This document shows, one piece after another, positions 6,777 through 13,854 of a stretch of 14,021 bases of DNA. Position 1 is the stretch's first letter. Every line of letters begins with the position of its first letter. The stretch comes from JBCDCE01 sp039182515. Lineage in GTDB: Bacteria > Pseudomonadota > Alphaproteobacteria > Rhodobacterales > Rhodobacteraceae. The notes below the pieces were generated by a model that made no database searches, was not told where the DNA came from, and saw only the letters and a program-made list of their open reading frames with translations. Location of the stretch: assembly GCA_039182515.1 (NCBI GenBank), contig JBCDCE010000078.1, positions 1 through 14,021 on the forward strand. Reading direction: 5' to 3'. A program made the position numbers and the translations under genes.

Positions 6777-7571
6777 TCAGAGACCAAAGCGCGCGAAAGC
6801 GGCGCGTTCTTCGATTTGATGGCTCAGATCACTGACAAGGCGCATCCCAAAGGCCGCAAAAGGCGAGCGGCGCGGGCCGTAGACGCGGAATTGCACCTTG
6901 TCGCCAAAGCGCTCTTTCATTGTGGGCACGAGGTGCCCCACACCATCTGCGAGGCCTACGTCTATGGCCTTGGCACCAACCCAGATCTCGCCGGTGAAGA
7001 GGTCTTTGTCTTCAGACAATTTACCGGCGCGGCGCGCGCTGACGTGGTCTTTAAAGCTCACATGGATCTGTTCGAGGATCACCTTGATCCGCTCCACGTC
7101 TTCTTTCTTTTCTGGGCGGAAAGGATCGTTCATGCTTTTAGAGGTGCCCGCCGTATAGACTCGACGCTCGATGCCGTAGCGCCCGATCAATTCATGCAGG
7201 CCAAAGCCCGCTGAGATCACACCGATAGACCCAACAACGGAGGTGGCATCGACCCAAATCTCATCAGCGGCCGCTGCGATCCAATAGCCGCCCGAGGCCG
7301 CCACATCTTCGACGAAAGCAAATACCGGAACCTCTTTTTCTTCCGAGAGCCGCCGGATGCGCGCCCCGAGAAGCGAGCTCTGAACAGGGCTTCCGCCCGG
7401 CGAATTGATCACCAAGGCGACCGCGTCAGGTTTGCCCCGCGCAAAAGCTTTTTCCAGCAAGGGCGCTGCGGTTTTATCGTTCAGCCCGCGCGGGCCGCCG
7501 GCGATGGCACCCGTGAGGCGCACGACGGCCACAAGCGGGTCAGACTTCAAAAATGGGATCCAGCGTTTCAT
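6777..7571 (-). CDS. S49 family serine peptidase (SppA/SohB-like)
   Basis: Members of the S49 family cleave leftover signal peptides or membrane peptides with a Ser-Lys dyad. In this 264-residue protein the likely nucleophile is Ser93 in VAASGGYWIAAAADEI, and the general base is Lys145 in GTSKSMNDPF. INSPGGSP (55-62) forms the oxyanion-side strand typical of the ClpP/crotonase-like fold. The protein is short compared with E. coli SppA (tandem, about 618) and SohB (about 349). It shows no clear N-terminal membrane helix, only the moderate PLVAVVRLTGAIAGG strand. Membrane placement may rely on a partner, such as the small membrane protein encoded next. The gene heads the peptidase / small protein / antiporter / SDR run; its ribosome site is weak. 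Confidence 0.9.
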   Translation of the reverse strand: MKRWIPFLKSDPLVAVVRLTGAIAGGPRGLNDKTAAPLLEKAFARGKPDAVALVINSPGGSPVQSSLLGARIRRLSEEKEVPVFAFVEDVAASGGYWIAAAADEIWVDATSVVGSIGVISAGFGLHELIGRYGIERRVYTAGTSKSMNDPFRPEKKEDVERIKVILEQIHVSFKDHVSARRAGKLSEDKDLFTGEIWVGAKAIDVGLADGVGHLVPTMKERFGDKVQFRVYGPRRSPFAAFGMRLVSDLSHQIEERAAFARFGL

Positions 7572-7625
7572 AATATGCGATGTAGAGCGCGTTATGCCCC
7601 TTCACAAGGTGCGCCCGTCAGATCA

Positions 7626-7641
7626 GGGCCAGATCTGGCCC
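7626..7641. repeat. Perfect 16-bp palindrome GGGCCAGATCTGGCCC
   Basis: A perfect palindrome lies between the ABC permease stop and the sppA-like start, flanked by further GATC-rich copies (CAGATCA on both sides). It could form a hairpin in the minus-strand transcript downstream of the permease, but no T run follows, so it is not a standard intrinsic terminator. An operator or an RNA-processing or stabilising hairpin is possible. Confidence 0.5.
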
Positions 7642-7655
7642 AGATCAAAGCAAGA

Positions 7656-8417
7656 TCAGCTGCGAATGCGATAGCCTGTGCGGAATATCCACCAAATCAC
7701 GGCCAAACAGGCGGCGGTAAAGATGGCAATCGCCAAAAGGCTCACGGCAATCGGGAAATCTGCTTCCCCAAAAAAGGTCCAGCGGAACCCAGAGACCAAA
7801 TAGACCACCGGATTAAAGAGCGTCACTGTCTGCCAGGCAGGTGGCAGCATCGAGATTGAGTAAAACGAACCCCCGAGGAACACGAGCGGCGTAATCACCA
7901 AAAGCGGGATCAGCTGAAGCTGTTCGAAGTTGCCCGCCCAGATGCCAATGATGAAGCCCAAAAGCGCAAAACTCACGCAGGTCAAAACCAGCATGGCGAT
8001 CATCATCACGGGATGCGCGATCTGCAGATCCACAAAGAAGAAGGCTGTGGCGAGGATCACCACGCCAATAAAGAGCGCTTTTGTGGCGGCAGCCCCCACA
8101 TAGCCCACCACGATCTCTAAAAAGTTCACAGGGGCCGAGAGGAGCTCGTAAATCGTGCCGATGAATTTCGGGAAATAGATCCCAAAGCTGGCGTTTGACG
8201 TGGCCTGGGTCATAACCGAGAGCATGATGAGGCCCGGCACAATAAAGGCGCCATAGCTGACACCCTCCACTTCCGTGATCCGGCTGCCGATAGCAGATCC
8301 AAAGACCACGAAATACAAAGAGGTTGAGAGCACAGGCGACAAGAAGCTTTGCGCCAGCGTGCGAAAGAACCGCGCCATTTCGTAGAGGTAGATGGATTTA
8401 ACCGCTTGAGCGTTCAT
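7656..8417 (-). CDS. ABC-2 type exporter, permease subunit
   Basis: This 253-residue inner-membrane protein has about six hydrophobic helices and the usual ABC-2 pattern: a short cytosolic N-terminus, then helices separated by short loops. The late region PPAWQTVTLFNPVVYLVSGFRWTFFG (about 194-219) is the 'P-x-x-W-x-x-x-x-x-x-N-P-x-x-Y' signature seen in YadH/NodJ-type permeases. It overlaps the end of the ATPase gene by four bases (ATGA), so the two make one transporter. The substrate is unknown; the related E. coli YadGH pair is also poorly defined, and other members move drugs, lipids or glycans. Confidence 0.92.
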   Translation of the reverse strand: MNAQAVKSIYLYEMARFFRTLAQSFLSPVLSTSLYFVVFGSAIGSRITEVEGVSYGAFIVPGLIMLSVMTQATSNASFGIYFPKFIGTIYELLSAPVNFLEIVVGYVGAAATKALFIGVVILATAFFFVDLQIAHPVMMIAMLVLTCVSFALLGFIIGIWAGNFEQLQLIPLLVITPLVFLGGSFYSISMLPPAWQTVTLFNPVVYLVSGFRWTFFGEADFPIAVSLLAIAIFTAACLAVIWWIFRTGYRIRS

Positions 8418-9343
8418 TCTGCCGCCTCCTTTTTCACGAGCCCCACGAATATGTCTTCTAGGCTCGACTGCGCGGTGGAGATGTCTTTGAGCTGCAGCCC
8501 CGCGGTTTGAATGTCGTTGAGTAAGCGCGTGATGCCCGTGCGCTCCGAGCGGGTGTCGTAGGAATAGACCAACGTGCCTTCAGGCCCCAAGCTAAGTGCG
8601 TATTGGCTCAAGCTCTCTGGCACGGCTGTAATGGGCTCGGTCAACTCGATGGAGAGCTGCTTTTGCCCCATGCGCGCCATCAGCGCTTTTTTCTCTTCCA
8701 CAAGCAGGATCTGGCCTTTGTTGATCACGGCGACACGGTCTGCGATCTCTTCGGCCTCTTCGATGTAATGCGTGGTGAGAATGATCGTGACGCCGCTTTG
8801 GCGCAGGTCTTCGACCACCTTCCACATGTCTTTTCTCAGCTCAACATCCACGCCCGCGGAGGGCTCATCCAGGAACAGCACGCGGGGCTCATGGCTGAGC
8901 GCTTTGGCAATGAGCACCCGGCGCTTCATGCCGCCTGAAAGCTCTTTGATCTGCGCGTCTTTTTTGTCCCAGAGCGAAAGCTGCTTGAGCACCTTTTCGA
9001 TATGGTCGCGGTTGGGCCCTTTGCCAAACAGCCCGCGTGTGAAGGCCACGGTACCCGCCACATTGGAAAAAGGCTCCAATGTGAGCTCTTGCGGCACAAG
9101 CCCGATGAGGCTACGTGCCTTGCGGTAATCCGTCACGATGTCATGGCCGTCCACGGAGATCGAGCCGCTTGTCATGGTGCTGATGCCGCAGATTGTTGAG
9201 ATCAGCGTGGTTTTGCCCGCGCCATTGGGGCCCAGCAAAGCCAGGATCTCACCTTGCTCTATCTCTAAATCAACCCCGCCCAGGGCTTGAAAACCGCCCC
9301 TATAAGTCTTTGTGACAGCGTTCACGGAAATAATCGGCGCCAT
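8414..9343 (-). CDS. ABC-2 type exporter, ATP-binding subunit
   Basis: This cytoplasmic ATPase of 309 residues powers the permease encoded next. Walker A is GPNGAGKTT (38-46), the Q-loop Gln is Q85, the signature is LSGGM (135-139), Walker B is VLFLDE (155-160), and the H-loop His is H192. The signature followed by K-R-R and the C-terminal extension of about 90 residues with SLEDIF resemble the CcmA/YadG subgroup of drug and glycan exporters. The start ATG at 9341-9343 follows a GGGGGA ribosome site. The gene is divergent from the dehalogenase gene; the 151-base gap must hold both promoters, though I could not assign them. Confidence 0.94.
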   Translation of the reverse strand: MAPIISVNAVTKTYRGGFQALGGVDLEIEQGEILALLGPNGAGKTTLISTICGISTMTSGSISVDGHDIVTDYRKARSLIGLVPQELTLEPFSNVAGTVAFTRGLFGKGPNRDHIEKVLKQLSLWDKKDAQIKELSGGMKRRVLIAKALSHEPRVLFLDEPSAGVDVELRKDMWKVVEDLRQSGVTIILTTHYIEEAEEIADRVAVINKGQILLVEEKKALMARMGQKQLSIELTEPITAVPESLSQYALSLGPEGTLVYSYDTRSERTGITRLLNDIQTAGLQLKDISTAQSSLEDIFVGLVKKEAAE

Positions 9344-9494
9344 AGACGTCCCCCAACAGGTTCCTCACGGTGTGAGCCTTGGTCGCCACAGCTAGAGCCC
9401 CTGCACGCCCTTGCCAAGACCAATGCCTGTGCAAAAACGCAAAGACCGCCCGCAGGTTCTTTCTGTTTGGGGCAAAGCGGGCTAAACAACCCAC

Positions 9495-10379
9495 ATGTTT
9501 GAAGGCTTTGAGACGCAGATGATCGCCGGCGCTGGCGCTGATATTTTCACCCGTATTGGAGGGGATCCGAGCGCACCACCCGTCCTGCTTTTGCACGGCT
9601 ATCCGCAAACCAGTGCCATGTGGGACCGCATCGCGGTGGATTTGGCGCAGGATTTTCGCGTGGTTTGCACAGATCTGCGTGGGTATGGCCAAAGCGAAAA
9701 ACCCAAGAGCGCTCCGGATCATGCGCCCTACTCCAAGCGCGCGATGGCGGCTGATATGGTGGCTGTGATGGCCGCGCTCGAGCACGAGCGGTTCTGTGTC
9801 GGCGCCCATGACCGCGGTGGCCGAGTGGCGCATCGTTTGGGGCTGGATCATGTTGGCGTGGTGCAAGCCATGACAATCCTCGACATCGCGCCCACCCGGG
9901 AAATGTACGCCAATACCACCGATGCTTTCGCGCGCGCTTATTGGCACTGGTTTTATTTGATCCAAGAGCACCCTTTCCCCGAACAGATGATTGGTTTGGA
10001 TCCAGATGCGTTTTGGACAAAGAAATGCATCGGGCTTGGCGGTGGCAAGCATCCCTTCTCAAAGGCCGCCAAAGCGGAATACATGGAAGCGTTTCGCAAA
10101 GAGAGCGTGATCCATGCGAGCTGCGAAGACTACCGCGCGGCTGCCACAATCGACATTGCCCATGACGATGCAGATGAGGGGCGCAAATTGACAATGCCCT
10201 TGGAAGTTTATTGGGCCAAAAACGGTGTGGTGGATCGCTGCTTTGATCCTTTGGCCCTTTGGCGCCTGCGTGCGGAGCGTGTGAGCGGCGAAGCCCTCCC
10301 CGGTTCACACTATTTTGCCGAAGAAACTCCCGAGGTCTTTGCTCAGAAATTCCGCGCGCATTTCCAAAAGCATGTGTGA
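9495..10379 (+). CDS. Fluoroacetate/haloacetate dehalogenase-type alpha/beta hydrolase
   Basis: The 294-residue protein follows the fluoroacetate dehalogenase (FAcD/DehH1) plan. These enzymes displace halide from haloacetates through an Asp-ester intermediate. The oxyanion region is LLLHGYPQTSAMW (31-43). The nucleophile motif HDRGGR gives Asp106 plus the carboxylate-binding Arg107 and Arg110. Asp130 (TILDIAPT) is the acid, and His272 (GSHYF) is the base. The fluoride-pocket residues known from the RPA1163 enzyme are matched by H151 and W152 in YWHWF and Y213 in CEDYRAAA. Sequence agreement is therefore at every position I know to matter. Actual use of fluoroacetate is not shown; epoxide hydrolases share the fold but not the HW pair. 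It starts at ATG 9495 with a poor ribosome site. An AraC-type regulator gene follows 220 bases downstream. Confidence 0.85.
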   Translation: MFEGFETQMIAGAGADIFTRIGGDPSAPPVLLLHGYPQTSAMWDRIAVDLAQDFRVVCTDLRGYGQSEKPKSAPDHAPYSKRAMAADMVAVMAALEHERFCVGAHDRGGRVAHRLGLDHVGVVQAMTILDIAPTREMYANTTDAFARAYWHWFYLIQEHPFPEQMIGLDPDAFWTKKCIGLGGGKHPFSKAAKAEYMEAFRKESVIHASCEDYRAAATIDIAHDDADEGRKLTMPLEVYWAKNGVVDRCFDPLALWRLRAERVSGEALPGSHYFAEETPEVFAQKFRAHFQKHV

Positions 10380-10599
10380 GATTGAGACCTCAAATAACGC
10401 CAATCTACATGCATAAAGCGCCAAACTGGCAGTGAACCCTAGCTTTAGGCGCGTTTGAGCCGTTTAAAGCGTTAGGCGAAACCACTGACTCACCTAACGC
10501 TGCCTGAAATCCCTGGTTTCAAGGCGTTAGCTGATAAGCGATGTCTCAGGTACTTCGTCAAACGCTGTAAAGAGAGGATAAAAAGGGAGATCCGCCCCC
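10380..10599. promoter_or_regulatory. Intergenic region with GCGTTAG inverted/direct repeats
   Basis: GCGTTAGG (10469-10476) and CCTAACGC (10493-10500) form a perfect eight-base inverted repeat with 16 bases between. A third, direct GCGTTAG lies at 10524-10530, and a related TTTAGGCG occurs near 10445. The cluster lies 70-130 bases before the AraC-family start, where autoregulatory sites of such proteins usually lie. AGGGAG at about 10584-10589 serves as ribosome site for the GTG start at 10600. No clear terminator for the dehalogenase gene was found. Confidence 0.5.
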
Positions 10600-11598
10600 G
10601 TGTCGAATGTGAAGCGCTACCCTATTGCCAAATCCTTAACGCAAATGGCCACGTTGCTCCATTTTGACGCGACGCGCGTGCTGCGCCGCGCCGGGCTTTC
10701 TCCTGATTTTCTCGACAATGAAGGGCGCGGCGTCACGGCACAGGAATATTACGCATTGTGGCAGGCGACGTTTGATGAAGTGGGGGACGCCACCTTCCCA
10801 ATGAAAGCGGCAATCGCCTTTGCAGGCAGCCCGTTTGTTCCGGCTGTTTTTGCCTTCTCTTTGAGCCCCAACGCAGAAATTGGGTTGAGCCGACTTGCGC
10901 TCTTCAAACCCCTCGTTGGCCCCGTCGAACTGAGCGCCAAACGGGCCCAGGGCAGCGTTGTCATTACCATTGCCTCGACAGATGACGATGCGCCTATGCC
11001 GCCCTCCGCTGCGGCTTTTGAGGCGGTCTATTTTGTGGAATGCATCCGCAAATTTACCGGGTTTCATGTTGTGCCGGTTTCGGTCGGTCTGCCGGAGACT
11101 CTTGATCAAAGACAGGCTTTCGAGCGCTATTTTGAGACTACGATCACCCAAGCGCCCCTTACAACGCTTGTGCTGAGCCTCGAAGATGCCCAACGCCCCT
11201 TCGTGTCGGAAAATTCCGAATTTTGGGCTTGGTTAGAGATTGATCTGAAACGCCAGCTTGCAGAACGGGAGTCGGATGTCGCCATTCAGGATCGTGTGCG
11301 GGCGGCGCTGATTGAGATTTTGCCTTCGGGCGCGGCCACTGCGGATGCTGTCTGTAAACGTTTGGGCATGTCGAAGCGAAGCCTGCAACGTCGCTTAAAA
11401 GCAGAGGACGTCACGTTTCAATCTGTGCTGGATGCAACCCGATCAGAGCTTTCGATGAAGTATCTGTCGAAGGGCGATTTAAACATAGACGAGATTTCTT
11501 ATCTTTTGGCGTACCGGGATCCAAACTCCTTTTATCGCGCCTTTCAAAGCTGGACCGGCATGACGCCGGCAGCAGCACGAGACACTTTCAATCCTTGA
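10600..11598 (+). CDS. AraC-family transcriptional regulator (arabinose-binding-like N-domain)
   Basis: This 332-residue DNA-binding regulator has the length and layout of the OruR/ArgR-like AraC group. A long N-terminal sensory domain runs from about 1 to 210, with the typical early segment 'RVLRRAGLSPDFL' and 'QEYYALWQA'. The C-terminal double helix-turn-helix spans about 238-330. The first helix-turn-helix lies around ADAVCKRLGMSKRSLQRRL and the second around IDEISYLLAYRDPNSFYRAFQSWTGMTP, which matches the AraC signature. It starts with GTG at 10600 behind AGGGAG. It may control itself through the upstream GCGTTAG repeats, and possibly the dehalogenase gene before it; neither target is proven. 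It ends before a bidirectional terminator. Confidence 0.88.
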   Translation: MSNVKRYPIAKSLTQMATLLHFDATRVLRRAGLSPDFLDNEGRGVTAQEYYALWQATFDEVGDATFPMKAAIAFAGSPFVPAVFAFSLSPNAEIGLSRLALFKPLVGPVELSAKRAQGSVVITIASTDDDAPMPPSAAAFEAVYFVECIRKFTGFHVVPVSVGLPETLDQRQAFERYFETTITQAPLTTLVLSLEDAQRPFVSENSEFWAWLEIDLKRQLAERESDVAIQDRVRAALIEILPSGAATADAVCKRLGMSKRSLQRRLKAEDVTFQSVLDATRSELSMKYLSKGDLNIDEISYLLAYRDPNSFYRAFQSWTGMTPAAARDTFNP

Positions 11599-11648
11599 GA
11601 CGATCCTACATTCAGTAAGTCATTGGGTCCGAGAGTTGCGCTGCTCTC

Positions 11649-11691
11649 CAAAAACAAAACCGCCCAGTCCGATTATGGACTAGGCGGTTTT

Positions 11692-11692
<1 letters not shown>
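11649..11692 (-). terminator. Bidirectional intrinsic terminator of tRNA-fMet and AraC gene
   Basis: An 11-bp stem (11660-11670 with 11677-11687, one G-T wobble) closes a six-base loop. On the minus strand it is followed by TTTTGTTTTT just after the tRNA. On the plus strand it is followed by five T at 11688-11692, so it can also end the AraC-family transcript. Confidence 0.85.
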
Positions 11693-11768
<76 letters not shown>

Positions 11769-11781
11769 CCAATGTTTGAGC

Positions 11782-11810
11782 GGTCTATTGAACCTCGCAG
11801 AGAGTCGCAA
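11782..11810 (-). promoter_or_regulatory. Possible tRNA-fMet promoter
   Basis: On the minus strand TTGCGA (11805-11810) and TAGACC (11782-11787) are 17 bases apart and would start transcription a few bases before the tRNA. The match to consensus is partial. A private promoter is expected because the rRNA operon terminator lies between 5S and this tRNA. Confidence 0.35.
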
Positions 11811-11975
11811 GGGGCCGCGAGAGAGAAAACGCAACATTTTTCGAGAGCAGCAAAGCGATACCTGGAACGTGTCCTCATTGCCGCAAAAGGGCAAAACGGC
11901 CCGGGCGCTGAAGGACATAACCTGTGGCAAAGATGAGCTGCGGGAGCAAAAAAATATCCGATCAAGCAAAGGTTT

Positions 11976-12006
11976 AGGGGAGCCTTGCGCAGCGGTTCCC
12001 CTTTTT
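11976..12006 (+). terminator. Orphan plus-strand intrinsic terminator
   Basis: AGGGGAGCC pairs with GGTTCCCCT across a nine-base loop (one G-T pair) and is followed by TTTTT on the plus strand. No T run follows on the minus strand. No plus-strand gene lies before it except the AraC-family gene, which already has its own terminator at 11649-11692. Confidence 0.7.
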
Positions 12007-12178
12007 GTCAGGCGTCGAAACCCCGATATTTGGCGTGTTGGTGGGATCCGAGTACGAGTTCTGGTGGATCGTTAAAGAGTGATCGTGTTCTGATCATCGG
12101 GGTTTTGTGGCGGGTGGCTGCGCAAAACCTTTCAAAAGGATGCCGGCTCCTGTGTGTGGGGTCGGCATTCCTTTTTTC
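12007..12178 (+). ncRNA. Candidate structured small RNA
   Basis: A perfect ten-base inverted repeat (12018-12027 with 12096-12105, extendable by a G-T and a C-G pair) would close a domain of about 90 nucleotides. A strong terminator hairpin follows. A promoter-like TTGTCA (12006-12011) and TATTTG at 16 bases spacing precedes it. No known RNA family was recognised, and the opposite strand could equally use this structure as an RTX 3' end. Confidence 0.25.
12134..12177. terminator. Bidirectional intrinsic terminator downstream of RTX gene
   Basis: GGATGCCGGCTCC pairs with GGGGTCGGCATTCC (one bulge, two wobbles) around a TGTGTGT loop. It is flanked by AAAA and TTTTTT, so it can act on both strands. 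On the minus strand it lies about 75 bases after the RTX stop and is its likely terminator. Confidence 0.75.
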
Positions 12179-12251
12179 GGCACTTTTAGAGACAAAGAGA
12201 TGCAAAGCGCCTCTTGGGCGCTGCCCTATGCAGAAATAAAATAAGGACTCT

Positions 12252-13304
12252 TTATCGGCTCAAAAGCTGTTCGGGCGTGTAGGTGCCGTCAGCGAAAGTG
12301 ATCAGCTCGACGCTGTTGAAGATGTCGCGCTCGCCGGTTCGAATATGGGTGAGCTGAAGGTTGCCCTCTTGGGTCAAGGACGCTTTCCAATAACGAGACT
12401 CGCCAAATTGGATTGCGCGATCGCGGCCTTTTCCGCCTTGAATGCCGTCATTGCCAGAGCCCCCAACGATCAGGTCATCTCCAGCGCCGGCTATCACGTG
12501 ATCTCCTCCGTTTAACGCGCGAATGTGATCTGCGGCGTAAGTCCCTTCAATCTTTTCGCCCCATAGAGAACCGTTGATCCGGGTCTCTGTCTGGGATTGC
12601 TGGTAAGGTTGGGGGCTAGGTTGGGTCGACGTCGGAACGGGCGGCAATGGGGCCGTCCAGCGCGGTTGCACGGAGCTATCGAGCGGAGGCAGCGTCGGTG
12701 TAAAGGTTGGCGATTGTGCTGGGGTTTGTTGTGACGTGTTCTGCGGTGCAAGCGTCTCCGCTCCCTGCGGCACAACCATTGGCTTGAACTTTTTGTAGTT
12801 CACATCCTGGGGTACGAGTTGGTCCAAGGCAAAGGTAGATCTTTGGCTGCCATCGCCCGTAAACCGGACGTGCTCAATACCGCGCAGAGTATCCGTTTCG
12901 CCTGTTATTTTGTTCCGAATTTGAATGAACCCTTCCGTAGAACGTGAGACGGTGTAATCGGAGGGCGATCCTTTGAAAACGGCCGTGTCTTCGCCATTGC
13001 CGCCGCGCAGGACGTCATTGCCAGCGCCGCCTTTTAGAATGTCGTTTCCGTCATTGCCACGTAAGACATCGTCACCATCATTGCCGCGAACGATATCATC
13101 GCCCTTCTTGGCTTCGATATATTGATCCCCGTCACCACCGAGGATCTTTTCGCCATTGACGCTCCCTGTGACCAGGATTTTGCCGCCTTTTGCGGCTGTT
13201 GACGCTGTCATTTCTTTCGCGAAATCAACTTCGTCTTTTGCTGCTTTGGAATTAATTTCAACGGAAGCGCGTGCGCTCACCGTCCCATTGCCAACGTTCG
13301 CCAT
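12252..13304 (-). CDS. RTX (hemolysin-type) calcium-binding repeat protein
   Basis: The product is about 350 residues with two RTX blocks. The first (about 56-107) has five or so Gly/Asp-rich nonapeptides such as GNDGDDVLR, GNDGNDILK and GGAGNDVLR. The second (about 248-296) has GGDHVIAGAGDDLIVGGSGNDGIQ. Each block is followed by a similar beta segment ending in GIEHVRFTGDG (142-152) or SVELITFADGTY (331-342), which points to duplication of one module. A Pro/Gln/Thr-rich linker (about 176-242) joins the two. There is no N-terminal signal peptide, as expected for type I secretion, and no catalytic domain. No type I secretion genes are nearby. I prefer the ATG at 13302-13304 because GGGGTG lies seven bases before it; a GTG three codons earlier is the alternative. 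Function is unknown; it could be a surface or matrix protein. Confidence 0.85.
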   Translation of the reverse strand: MANVGNGTVSARASVEINSKAAKDEVDFAKEMTASTAAKGGKILVTGSVNGEKILGGDGDQYIEAKKGDDIVRGNDGDDVLRGNDGNDILKGGAGNDVLRGGNGEDTAVFKGSPSDYTVSRSTEGFIQIRNKITGETDTLRGIEHVRFTGDGSQRSTFALDQLVPQDVNYKKFKPMVVPQGAETLAPQNTSQQTPAQSPTFTPTLPPLDSSVQPRWTAPLPPVPTSTQPSPQPYQQSQTETRINGSLWGEKIEGTYAADHIRALNGGDHVIAGAGDDLIVGGSGNDGIQGGKGRDRAIQFGESRYWKASLTQEGNLQLTHIRTGERDIFNSVELITFADGTYTPEQLLSR

Positions 13305-13313
13305 ACTTTTCAC

Positions 13314-13514
13314 CCCACCAGTGTTAACTCACGCTACCAAAGCCTTAGGCGACGGATTAGAGGGGATATTAGAAACATGATGTTTCGAATTTTAAAACAA
13401 TACCCTTATTTTTGCGGCATTAGATCTGATTCACTCAACCATACAGGTGATCGTTTCCCATAATTCCCTCAAAAGTAGAGGAATTGAGCGTTTCCAAAAG
13501 CTGAAGATAGACAC
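13314..13514. promoter_or_regulatory. Upstream region of the RTX gene with GAAACAT dyad
   Basis: This AT-rich leader lies between the rRNA terminator and the RTX gene. GAAACAT (13372-13378) and ATGTTTC (13380-13386) form a perfect seven-base dyad with one base between, about 70 bases upstream of the RTX start, where an operator could lie. A weaker AATTCC / GGAATT dyad occurs at 13462-13485. Confidence 0.4.
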
Positions 13515-13544
13515 AAAAAAGCCGCTTCAGAAGAGCGGCTTTTT
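13515..13544 (-). terminator. rRNA operon intrinsic terminator
   Basis: AGCCGCT-type stem AAAAAGCCGCT / AGCGGCTTTTT with loop TCAGAAG at 13516-13544. On the minus strand the stem ends in six T. It lies about 40 bases past the 5S gene. Confidence 0.88.
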
Positions 13545-13585
13545 GTTTAGACATCGTAGAGAGAATGCAAACAGGTGATTTACTA

Positions 13586-13703
13586 GGTTTGGCGATGACC
13601 TACTCTCCCACACCTTAAGATGCAGTACCATCGGCGCAATCGAGCTTAACGGCCGGGTTCGAGATGGGACCGGGTGTTTCTCTGACGCTATGATCACCAA
13701 ACC
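13586..13703 (-). rRNA. rrf: 5S ribosomal RNA
   Basis: The minus strand reads a complete 5S RNA of about 118 nucleotides. Its ends GGTTTGGTGAT and ATCGCCAAACC pair over 11 positions (helix I, one G-U). The conserved CACCCGGTCCCATCTCGAAC, CCGTTAAG, GATGGTACTGC and GTGGGAGAGTAGGTC blocks are all present. Exact mature ends are estimated from helix I. Confidence 0.96.
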
Positions 13704-13854
13704 GAGAAAATCACCGGTTTGTGCCCTCTCATGAGAGGGCTACTAACATCCAACTAAAGTATTCTGTGTTTGGTAGTGTATGCTTTTGATACGTAGATCT
13801 ATACGCTACCGCTTCGCTACTTGAGCGTGGCGGCAGAAGTCTAGCTTCTACTGG
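13704..13854 (-). other. 23S-5S internal spacer with processing hairpin
   Basis: The spacer holds no tRNA gene. GCCCTCTCATGAGAGGGC at 13723-13740 is a perfect 18-base palindrome, and AGAAG-TCTAG-CTTCT lies near the 23S end. Such hairpins usually serve RNase processing of the pre-rRNA. Confidence 0.6.

Larger units (their letters stand above)
11769..12251. other. Gene-poor gap between tRNA-fMet and the RTX gene
   Basis: I see no credible protein gene in these 483 bases. The stretch holds the tRNA promoter region, a plus-strand intrinsic terminator (11976-12006), a ten-base inverted repeat AAACCCCGAT (12018-12027) / ATCGGGGTTT (12096-12105), a second terminator hairpin (12134-12177) and a small AGCGCC/GGCGCT hairpin at 12206-12222. 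Confidence 0.6.

Noticed and set aside
11985..12239. Plus-strand 84-codon frame near the tRNA
   Set aside because: It begins inside one terminator hairpin and reads through another, and has no ribosome site.
12994..13145. Repeated GC-rich units near the RTX gene as a CRISPR or satellite array
   Set aside because: The repetition is explained by the Gly/Asp nonapeptide codons of the RTX protein; unit length is in multiples of 27 bases with no spacers.
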